Assembly: GCA_937871145.1 (NCBI GenBank)
Contig: CALMXN010000126.1
Location: 1-5,635 of the forward strand
Direction of reading: 5' to 3'
Origin: an uncultured Clostridia bacterium
GTDB taxonomy: Bacteria; Bacillota; Clostridia; Oscillospirales; Ruminococcaceae
DNA length: 5,635 bases
Within the stretch, counting starts at the first letter, position 1. The number at the start of each line of letters is the position of its first letter. A program made the position numbers and the translations under genes. Of the stretch, positions 1-5,568 are shown piece by piece. A model generated the notes under the pieces. It was not told where the DNA came from and did not search any database. It saw only the letters and a list, made by a program, of their open reading frames with translations.

Positions 1-251
1 TAATCATACTTTTCATAGTCGGATTTTCTGAGCTGAACGGCATGTTTTCCATCAACTGAAATTTCATGCTCGGCAAGCTTTTTCTTCGTGCCTCTATGAA
101 CAGGATTGCCTATTTCCTCGGTGCTTGTTGCAGAGGATGCAATTATAAATCTATCATCCATACCCTGCTTTTTTACCATATCTTTTAAAACAAATTCAGC
201 CATTGGAGAACGACATATATTGCCGTGGCAGACAAACATTATGTTAATCAT
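1..251 (-). CDS. Low-molecular-weight protein tyrosine phosphatase, C-terminus outside window
   Basis: This is the N-terminal 83 codons of a cytoplasmic low-molecular-weight phosphatase that removes phosphate from protein tyrosines through a cysteinyl-phosphate intermediate. The protein starts MINIMFVCHGNICRSPMAEF, so the P-loop signature C-x5-R-S is complete: Cys8 is the nucleophile and Arg14 binds phosphate. Further family features are the SSATSTEEIGNPVH stretch and the following KKLAEH segment. The catalytic Asp-Pro loop, near the C-terminus in this ~150-residue family, lies outside the window. In the arginine phosphatase YwlE a Thr in the P-loop sets specificity. Here that position is Ile12, so tyrosine specificity is inferred. 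The start at 251 gives the usual family N-terminus, and a weak GGGA lies 4 nt upstream. It follows the ribbon-helix-helix gene by 17 nt and is probably co-transcribed and translationally coupled with it. Confidence 0.93.
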   Translation of the reverse strand, partial: MINIMFVCHGNICRSPMAEFVLKDMVKKQGMDDRFIIASSATSTEEIGNPVHRGTKKKLAEHEISVDGKHAVQLRKSDYEKYD

Positions 252-268
252 ACTTTCCCACCATATCA

Positions 269-460
269 TTATTTGAGTGCTACATCATCATCGGTTAAAA
301 TAATCTCACCATTTACACTTTCATATCGCTTGATTTCTTTCTTAATAAGCATTTCTATCATATTTGTCATTGAGCGATTTTCTTCATCTGAAATTTTCTT
401 TATTTTAGCATGGTCAACCAAATCAAGACGTAACGTGAACTGAGTTTTCATTACTGGCAT
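269..460 (-). CDS. Arc/CopG-like ribbon-helix-helix DNA-binding protein, 63 aa
   Basis: This is a small dimeric DNA-binding protein, probably a transcriptional repressor. The N-terminal strand MKTQFTLRLD has the alternating pattern of the RHH beta-ribbon that enters the DNA major groove. Helix A (about residues 15-27) follows, then the turn ENRSMTN and helix B (about 31-46). A short acidic tail containing TDDD ends the protein. Its length and layout match Arc-type regulators and RHH antitoxins. A longer reading from a TTG at 481 exists, but the ATG at 460 has a perfect GGAGG 8 nt upstream and is the better start. No toxin gene adjoins it, so I read it as a regulator rather than an antitoxin. 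A palindrome sits upstream between it and the divergent gene, which fits autoregulation; that is inference. The next gene is a tyrosine phosphatase, and no direct functional link is visible. Confidence 0.85.
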   Translation of the reverse strand: MPVMKTQFTLRLDLVDHAKIKKISDEENRSMTNMIEMLIKKEIKRYESVNGEIILTDDDVALK

Positions 461-468
461 ACGATATT

Positions 469-473
469 CCTCC
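469..473 (-). promoter_or_regulatory. Ribosome binding site GGAGG deciding the RHH start
   Basis: Read on the minus strand this is GGAGG with 8 nt to the ATG at 460-458. It lies inside the alternative reading frame that starts at TTG 481, which argues against that longer start. Confidence 0.8.
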
Positions 474-490
474 ATTTTCAATATGTCTTT

Positions 491-519
491 ATGATACCAT
501 ATTGGTTTCTATTTGTATG
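491..519 (-). promoter_or_regulatory. Extended -10 promoter for the RHH-phosphatase pair
   Basis: On the minus strand TATCAT (491-496) is preceded by TGG (497-499), giving the extended -10 pattern TGnTATnAT. A weak -35, CATACA (514-519), sits 17 nt upstream. Transcription would start near 484, leaving a leader of about 24 nt before the ATG at 460. A small imperfectly spaced dyad, ACCA-TAT-TGGT (496-506), overlaps the -10 region, and the larger palindrome at 519-535 touches the -35. Both could be operator half-sites. This is pattern matching without experimental support. Confidence 0.5.
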
Positions 520-535
520 GTGTCATGTTGACACC
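519..535. promoter_or_regulatory. Perfect palindrome GGTGTCA-TGT-TGACACC, likely shared operator
   Basis: Two perfect 7-bp arms flank a 3-nt centre. The right arm overlaps the -35 box (TTGACA, 528-533) of the plus-strand promoter, and the left end touches the proposed minus-strand -35. A protein bound here would block the plus promoter directly and could also affect the divergent one. The two candidate binders are the adjacent gene products: the RHH protein, and the Spo0A_C-like protein, whose family recognises sites with a TGTC core. The sequence does not settle which one binds. Confidence 0.6.
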
Positions 536-556
536 GTTTTTAAACCGTGATATACT
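528..556 (+). promoter_or_regulatory. Near-consensus sigma-A promoter for the Spo0A_C-like gene
   Basis: A perfect -35 TTGACA (528-533), a 17-nt spacer and the -10 TATACT (551-556; 5 of 6 to consensus) predict a strong housekeeping promoter. Transcription should start near 563, about 30 nt before the ATG at 595. The -35 lies inside the palindrome at 519-535, so strong basal activity combined with repression is the natural inference. Confidence 0.8.
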
Positions 557-580
557 AAAATTATCAATAAAATTAAAAAA

Positions 581-586
581 GGATGG
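581..586 (+). promoter_or_regulatory. Ribosome binding site GGATGG for the start at 595
   Basis: This purine-rich GGATGG has 8 nt to the ATG at 595. The in-frame ATG at 583 lies within this site and has only a GG immediately before it, too close to serve as its own ribosome binding site. Confidence 0.55.
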
Positions 587-594
587 ATTATTAT

Positions 595-804
595 ATGAAA
601 GTAAATAGAGTTCTTGCAGAAATTGCTTTAAAAAACGGAGTAAGTGTTGCAGAAGTAAGGAGGGAAATTCAGGCTGCCCTTGATGAGGGTATGAAAAGTC
701 CCGACCCCAATGTACAAGCATATTGGAACAGCATTCCACGCAAAGGAGATAAGCCGACTTTGCAAGAAGTGATTACATATCTTTCAAATCAAATAAAAAA
801 ATAA
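595..804 (+). CDS. Small Spo0A C-terminal-domain-like protein, 69 aa
   Basis: A compact cytoplasmic protein that resembles the DNA-binding effector domain of the sporulation regulator Spo0A without the receiver domain. By memory-based alignment to the Spo0A C-terminus, VLAEIALKNGVSVAEVRREI (about residues 6-25) matches the Spo0A stretch LYPDIAKKFNTTASRVERAI, which includes the recognition helix. The later part KPTLQEVITYLSNQIKK (about 53-69) matches the Spo0A end around KPTNSEFIAMVADKLR. It has no phosphoacceptor Asp, so it cannot be controlled by phosphorelay like Spo0A. The start at 595 is preferred over the in-frame ATG at 583 because GGATGG lies 8 nt upstream. It has its own strong promoter with a palindrome over the -35, facing the divergent RHH gene. 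DNA binding is inferred from the fold; the target and role are unknown. It is a separate transcription unit from the helicase operon. Confidence 0.75.
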   Translation: MKVNRVLAEIALKNGVSVAEVRREIQAALDEGMKSPDPNVQAYWNSIPRKGDKPTLQEVITYLSNQIKK

Positions 805-872
805 CTATAAGTTTATTTTAAATAGCTTTTACATTTTGTTGTCCTTAAGATCGGATTTATAATTGTATTATG

Positions 873-890
873 TAAGTATAAATATACTTA
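873..890. repeat. 18-nt dyad TAAGTATA-AA-TATACTTA upstream of the helicase promoter
   Basis: Two perfect 8-bp arms are separated by AA. It is too AT-rich and too tightly closed to act as a good intrinsic terminator, and no T-tract follows. It lies 50 nt upstream of the -35 box of the helicase promoter, so a distal operator is possible. It could also be chance in AT-rich DNA. The rest of the 805-1011 spacer shows no RNA gene or coding sequence that I can support. Confidence 0.4.
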
Positions 891-939
891 TCTGCTTATT
901 TGCTAAAGGAAAATTGCAAAGACAGTTTTTAGTTTTTTG

Positions 940-968
940 TTGAATTTTGCTAAAAAACATGATATAAT
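940..968 (+). promoter_or_regulatory. Promoter of the helicase-methyltransferase operon
   Basis: TTGAAT (-35, 940-945), a 17-nt spacer and a perfect TATAAT (-10, 963-968) are followed by two more TATAAT hexamers at 968-973 and 978-983. The start of transcription should be near 975, about 37 nt before the GTG at 1012. The 9-bp direct repeat TTTGCTAAA occurs at 899-907 and again at 946-954, inside the spacer. An inverted pair GTTTTTT (932-938) and AAAAAAC (952-958) brackets the -35. These may be regulator sites, but AT-richness makes chance plausible. Confidence 0.72.
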
Positions 969-1011
969 ATAATAGATTATAATTAAGTGGGCTGTAGAAA
1001 CGAGGGATTGT

Positions 1012-3849
1012 GTGATTACTTCTTATCAAGCAAAATATTTTGCTACTTTGTTAACTAAAAAATCAATTGGTGGAAGTATAGATTGTATTGCACAATCGTT
1101 GCTAAATGCTTCAGTTGATATTAATCCACATCAGATTGATGCAGCCTTGTTTGCGTTTAAGTCACCTTTATCAAAAGGCGTTATCCTTGCTGATGAGGTA
1201 GGCTTAGGAAAAACAGTTGAAGCTGGACTTGTAGTATGTCAATATTGGGCTACTGGAAAACGAAAGATTATTATTGTATGCCCCGCGGCGCTTCGTAAAC
1301 AGTGGAGCTATGAATTGACCGATAAATTTGGCATACCAAATGAAATTATTGATACTAAAAATTATAATGACTATATACGCAATGGGTCAGCTCCTTTTTC
1401 AAATAAATATATTTCCATTTGCTCTTATAATTTAGCCTCAAAAAGAAAAGATGAAATATTTGCATTAGGATATGATTTAGCTATTATTGATGAAGCTCAT
1501 AAGTTAAGGAATGTTTATAAGAAAAATAGCAAATTGGCTCATAATATAAAAGACGCATTTGCTAATACTAAAAAGCTACTTTTAACAGCTACACCATTTC
1601 AAAACTCTTTAATGGAGCTGTATGGTCTTTCAACAGTTATTGATGAAAATATATTTGGTGATAACCGTTCATTTAGGGCTGAATATGTCAATGAAGAAAA
1701 TTATAGTGATTTGCAATTTAGATTAAATCCATACTATAAAAGAACATTGCGAAAAGACGTGATGGAATATATTAACTATACTAAGCGTTTGTCCTTAACT
1801 CAGGAGTTTAGTGCTACGGACGCTGAACAACAGCTTTACGAGGAAGTTTCGGAATTCTTACGAAGTGATAATATTTATTCAGTCCCTACACGTCAAAAAA
1901 TGCTTACTACCATGATAATTAGAAAAATTCTTGCATCTTCTACATATGCATTAATAGGCACGTTAAACACTATTAAAGAGCGTTTGGAGCAATTACTATT
2001 AGATACTGAAAATACTCAATTGTCGTTGGAGATGTACTTTTCTGATGAAGAAATTGAAAATATTGACGAGGAACTGATAGAAGATATTAATGATAATATT
2101 CCGCTAAAGATAAATAAAATTGATATTGATAGACTAAAGGCAGAGATTGAACAAATCGATCGTTTTATTAATATGGCTGAGGCAATAAATCAGGATACAA
2201 AAGCTATTTCATTATTGAAGGCTTTAACAAGTGCATTTTCTCAGCTTTCAACAATTGGTGCAAATCAAAAATCCTTAATATTTACTGAATCTACAAGAAC
2301 TCAAAAATACCTTAAAGGGTTTCTTGAGAAAAATGGATATAGCAGAAAGATAGTCCTATTTAATGGATCAAACACTGATAGTGAGTCAAATGCAATCTAT
2401 GAAAATTGGATTGAAGCAAATAAAGGTAATGGTAGAATAAGCGGTATAAAAACGGCTGACAAAAGGATGGCTATTGTGGATTATTTCCGTGATACTGCTA
2501 AAATTATGATAGCAACAGAGGCGGCAGCAGAGGGCTTAAACCTACAATTCTGTTCACTTGTTGTAAACTATGACTTGCCTTGGAACCCACAGCGAATTGA
2601 ACAACGTATAGGTCGTTGCCATAGATATGGACAGAAGAGCGATGTTGTTGTCGTAAACTTCGTAAACAAACGTAATTTTGCTGATGTGAGAGTTTTCAAC
2701 CTGCTTAATGATAAATTTCACCTTTTCAATGATGTGTTTGGCGCATCTGATGAAGTGCTCGGACAGGCTGATAATATTGACTTTGAACGTCGTATATGGG
2801 AAATATATCAGGAATGTCGAACAGAAGCTGAGATTAACCTTGCATTTGAACAGCTTCAAAAGGATATGCAAGAGCAAATTGACGAATGTCTTTCCAATGT
2901 AAAGGACAAGGTTTTAAGCAACTTTGACATTGAAGTTCAAGAGCATTTACGCTTGTCGAAAGAAAAAACAGGGGCTTTCTTAAATCGTTATGAGTATATC
3001 TTTTGGGAGCTTACGAAATACGTTATATTTGATAAAGCAACTTTTAATGATGAGGAATACTCTTTCAATCTTTTTGAAACAGTTGCAGGTTGTCAGCCGC
3101 ATAAATATGTGTTATTCTCCAAGCAGAGTGATGGTGAGGCTTATAGACTATCCCACCCGCTTGCACAATATGTTCTAAATAAAGCAATTAAACTGCCTCT
3201 TGAAAATGGCTATATAGAATTCACCGAAAGTGATACAGAAATAAATGTTAGTGTTCCTGAACATCTTCACAATAAAACTGGCTATTTGGTGTTATCTTCA
3301 CTTGATGTATCATCATTTGACGAGGAGCAACACAGCCTATTTACAGCATTTACAAAAGATGGGTATTTCTTAACGCAAGAAGAATGCGAAAAAATGTTTC
3401 TTTTGAATGGTAAGGTTAAATCATTACAAGCTGATATTCCAAAATCAATCACAAACAAGCTGATAGTCAACACAAAGCAACATATTCAGAGTAAGCTTAG
3501 TGAGATTGATTCAAGGAATCTTTCTTATTTTAAGGAAGAAGAAGAACGCATTTTCCGTTGGGAGAAAGACCTTATCAATAGCCTTGAAAATGAGCTTGAT
3601 ACTGTAAAAAGACAAATACGCGAGGCTGAACGCCAATCGAGAATTGCTCCTAATATGCAGGAGAAGCTAGCTATAACTAAGAAAATAGATGAGCTTGAAC
3701 GCTCTAAACGAAAAAAGCGAAATGAACTTGCCGACCGTGAAGATGAGATAAGTGATAAGCGTAGAGCTATGATTTCGGAACTTGATTCACGAATGATAAG
3801 GCAAACTAAATCAGAAGATGTTTTCATTGTTGAATGGGAAATAAAATAA
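1012..3849 (+). CDS. SNF2/RapA-type DEAD/DEAH-box helicase, likely defence-system motor, 945 aa
   Basis: An ATP-driven double-stranded DNA translocase of helicase superfamily 2, SNF2 group. Lobe 1 holds the Q-like NPHQ (38-41), motif I DEVGLGKT (61-68), motif II DEAH (160-163) and motif III LLLTATP (189-195). An acidic, charged stretch (about 340-390) separates the lobes. Lobe 2 holds motif IV KSLIFTES (420-427), motif V ATEAAAEGLNLQ (501-512) and motif VI QRIEQRIGRCHRYGQ (527-541), with its arginine fingers intact. Residues about 838-930 are highly charged and should form a long coiled coil, followed by the tail IVEWEIK. I see no nuclease or phospholipase D motif, so cleavage would need a partner. 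The start is a GTG with GAGGG ending 5 nt upstream. The methylase gene begins 15 nt after the stop, so they form one operon. Such motors accompany large type III-like methylases in defence loci, and a restriction role is inferred. Leucine codons shift from TTA/TTG-rich to CTT-rich near 2500. Confidence 0.92.
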   Translation: MITSYQAKYFATLLTKKSIGGSIDCIAQSLLNASVDINPHQIDAALFAFKSPLSKGVILADEVGLGKTVEAGLVVCQYWATGKRKIIIVCPAALRKQWSYELTDKFGIPNEIIDTKNYNDYIRNGSAPFSNKYISICSYNLASKRKDEIFALGYDLAIIDEAHKLRNVYKKNSKLAHNIKDAFANTKKLLLTATPFQNSLMELYGLSTVIDENIFGDNRSFRAEYVNEENYSDLQFRLNPYYKRTLRKDVMEYINYTKRLSLTQEFSATDAEQQLYEEVSEFLRSDNIYSVPTRQKMLTTMIIRKILASSTYALIGTLNTIKERLEQLLLDTENTQLSLEMYFSDEEIENIDEELIEDINDNIPLKINKIDIDRLKAEIEQIDRFINMAEAINQDTKAISLLKALTSAFSQLSTIGANQKSLIFTESTRTQKYLKGFLEKNGYSRKIVLFNGSNTDSESNAIYENWIEANKGNGRISGIKTADKRMAIVDYFRDTAKIMIATEAAAEGLNLQFCSLVVNYDLPWNPQRIEQRIGRCHRYGQKSDVVVVNFVNKRNFADVRVFNLLNDKFHLFNDVFGASDEVLGQADNIDFERRIWEIYQECRTEAEINLAFEQLQKDMQEQIDECLSNVKDKVLSNFDIEVQEHLRLSKEKTGAFLNRYEYIFWELTKYVIFDKATFNDEEYSFNLFETVAGCQPHKYVLFSKQSDGEAYRLSHPLAQYVLNKAIKLPLENGYIEFTESDTEINVSVPEHLHNKTGYLVLSSLDVSSFDEEQHSLFTAFTKDGYFLTQEECEKMFLLNGKVKSLQADIPKSITNKLIVNTKQHIQSKLSEIDSRNLSYFKEEEERIFRWEKDLINSLENELDTVKRQIREAERQSRIAPNMQEKLAITKKIDELERSKRKKRNELADREDEISDKRRAMISELDSRMIRQTKSEDVFIVEWEIK

Positions 3850-3851
3850 AT

Positions 3852-3857
3852 AGGAGG
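3852..3857 (+). promoter_or_regulatory. Consensus ribosome binding site AGGAGG of the methyltransferase
   Basis: A perfect AGGAGG sits 7 nt before the ATG at 3865 and begins 2 nt after the helicase stop. It fixes the start and predicts efficient translation of the second gene from the shared message. Confidence 0.88.
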
Positions 3858-3864
3858 ACGCAAA

Positions 3865-5568
3865 ATGTCTGATAAACTTGATAGATTTGTAGGACTAATG
3901 AAAGGAATTTTCGAGCTTGATAAATCTGATCTTGACTTTGGTATTTACCGTATAATGAACATAAGAAAGGACGAAATACAAAAGTTTCTTTCTGATGGAT
4001 TGCCAAAAAAGGTTGAAGAAACGCTTGCTCCTTTTGCAAACAATACTGGAGATATTGAAAAACGGCTTGCAGAAATTGAAACGACTTGTAATGATGTTGG
4101 TGTCGATGTTTCAAGCAGTAAAATGGCTGAGGAATATAATCAGCTTAAAGCACAACTTGTATCTGGCGTTGATATGTCAGCGTTAGAGGCTGATGTATAT
4201 TCTGCATTATACAACTTCTTTAACCGTTACTATGACGAGGGAGATTTTATTTCAAAACGTCGTTATAAAGAGGGAGTTTATGCTATTCCATACGAGGGCG
4301 AAGAAGTAAAGCTTTATTGGGCAAATCAAGACCAGTATTACATAAAGACAAGCGAGAATTTTAAGGATTACACCTTTAAGGCTGATGATTACACTATACA
4401 TTTTCGCATTGTTGATGCAACAACAGAGCAAAACAACAACAAGGAAAGTAATGACAGTAAACGTCAGTTTATGCTATACACTGAAAATGATGATTTCCCT
4501 GAAATAAAAACTTTTGAGTTTAATGAGGAAAACAAAGAGCTTATTATACGCTTTATCTTTGATGTTCCTGAGGATAAAAAGCGTAAGTACAAGGAAGAAA
4601 ACTACAAGGCTTCACATGATTTTATATACAGCAATCGTCTTCCTATGTGGCAAACTTTACTTGCTCCAATTCCAACAGGCAAGGGTAAAGATACTACGAC
4701 TCTTCTTGAAAAGCACCTAAATGCTTATGTTGCAAAGAACACCTTTGATTATTTTATCCACAAGGATTTAAAAGGATTTTTAAATCGTGAGCTTGATTTT
4801 TATATCAAAAGCGAGATTATGCACCTTGACGACCTTGACACAAGCAATGAAAAGCGTGTTGAAACATATATTGCAAAGATTAAAGCAATTAAAAGAGTTG
4901 GGCATATTATAATTGATTTTCTTGCACAGATTGAGAATTTTCAGAAAAAGCTTTGGCTTAAAAAGAAATTCGTTATTGAAACAAACTGGTGCATTACCCT
5001 TGACCGCATAGATAAAAGCTTCTATCCTGAGATTATTGAAAATGAAAAGCAGATTCAGGAATGGATTGATATGTATGCAGTTGATGAAATAGAACAAAAT
5101 CTTGATACTGTTGGTTTTACAAATCCGCCCACGGTTGAATTCTTGTGTCAAAATTTGAACCTTGTTATTGATACAAAGCATTTTACAAACGATTTCAAGG
5201 AAAGGCTTATTGCCTCTATTGATAATCTTGATGAGCAGACTGATGGTTTGATGATAAATAGCGATAATTTTCATGCTTTATCTTTAATTACAAATAGATA
5301 CAGCAAACAAATAAAATGCACATATATTGACCCACCTTATAATGCACAATCAAGTGAAATACTATATAAAAACACATTCAAACATTCATCATGGCTTAGC
5401 TTAATGAACAGCAGGATAAATTTATCGTTACCTTTGTTATCTGAATCACCAGTATACATTTGTGCTATAGATGAAGTTGAGCAAGAACGATTAGGTATGC
5501 TATTTGATAATATTTTTTCTGACAAACAAATTGAAAAAACGTGTGTAACAATTGTACATAATCGCTGA
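3865..5568 (+). CDS. Type III-like adenine DNA methyltransferase, truncated after motif IV, 567 aa
   Basis: This is the N-terminal part of a large site-specific DNA methyltransferase that would transfer methyl from AdoMet to adenine N6. A long N-terminal region (about 1-440) carries the signature LDFGIYRIMN (23-32), characteristic of this large subgroup, with a likely coiled coil near 60-100. The catalytic part begins at about 450 with LMINSDNFHAL, then YIDPPYNAQ with motif IV DPPY at 489-492. HSSWLSLMNSRINLSLPLL and YICAIDEVEQERLGMLFDNIF follow as in type III Mod proteins. Motif IV without a preceding FxGxG indicates the beta-class order, in which the AdoMet-binding motif I lies near the C-terminus. 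The frame stops right after VTIVHNR, where relatives usually read on with NPRG. The remaining third or more (from memory, relatives have about 900-1,050 residues), including motif I, is absent. It is therefore probably a non-functional remnant caused by an insertion or rearrangement. Leucine codons become TTA-rich from about 5276. Confidence 0.88.
   Translation: MSDKLDRFVGLMKGIFELDKSDLDFGIYRIMNIRKDEIQKFLSDGLPKKVEETLAPFANNTGDIEKRLAEIETTCNDVGVDVSSSKMAEEYNQLKAQLVSGVDMSALEADVYSALYNFFNRYYDEGDFISKRRYKEGVYAIPYEGEEVKLYWANQDQYYIKTSENFKDYTFKADDYTIHFRIVDATTEQNNNKESNDSKRQFMLYTENDDFPEIKTFEFNEENKELIIRFIFDVPEDKKRKYKEENYKASHDFIYSNRLPMWQTLLAPIPTGKGKDTTTLLEKHLNAYVAKNTFDYFIHKDLKGFLNRELDFYIKSEIMHLDDLDTSNEKRVETYIAKIKAIKRVGHIIIDFLAQIENFQKKLWLKKKFVIETNWCITLDRIDKSFYPEIIENEKQIQEWIDMYAVDEIEQNLDTVGFTNPPTVEFLCQNLNLVIDTKHFTNDFKERLIASIDNLDEQTDGLMINSDNFHALSLITNRYSKQIKCTYIDPPYNAQSSEILYKNTFKHSSWLSLMNSRINLSLPLLSESPVYICAIDEVEQERLGMLFDNIFSDKQIEKTCVTIVHNR

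Noticed and set aside
225..443. 72-codon plus-strand frame across the RHH gene and the phosphatase start
   Set aside because: It lies opposite two better-supported genes and resembles no family I know.
269..460. RHH protein as antitoxin of a toxin-antitoxin pair
   Set aside because: The adjacent co-oriented gene is a clear tyrosine phosphatase and the divergent one is a DNA-binding-like protein, so no toxin candidate is next to it.
461..481. Longer RHH start at TTG 481
   Set aside because: The GGAGG at 469-473 would fall inside the coding region, and it is ideally spaced for the ATG at 460.
583..594. Start of the Spo0A_C-like protein at ATG 583
   Set aside because: Only GG directly adjoins it, with no usable spacing, while the ATG at 595 has GGATGG 8 nt upstream.
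805..939. Intrinsic terminator, tRNA, riboswitch or small RNA after the Spo0A_C-like gene
   Set aside because: The only clear dyad is AT-only apart from one G-C pair per arm and has no following T-tract. I found no cloverleaf or conserved RNA motif.
4780..5274. 164-codon open frame on the minus strand inside the methyltransferase gene
   Set aside because: It is antisense to a clearly conserved coding region, has no good ribosome binding site, and its Cys/Asn/Phe/Ile-rich product looks like a mirror of AT-rich coding DNA.
1012..5568. Assignment to DISARM or BREX
   Set aside because: DISARM class 1 also pairs an SNF2 helicase with an adenine methylase, but no DrmA, DrmB or DrmC is in the window and the methylase looks type III-like. 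No PglZ, BrxC or PglX-type features are seen. Genes beyond the edge could change this.
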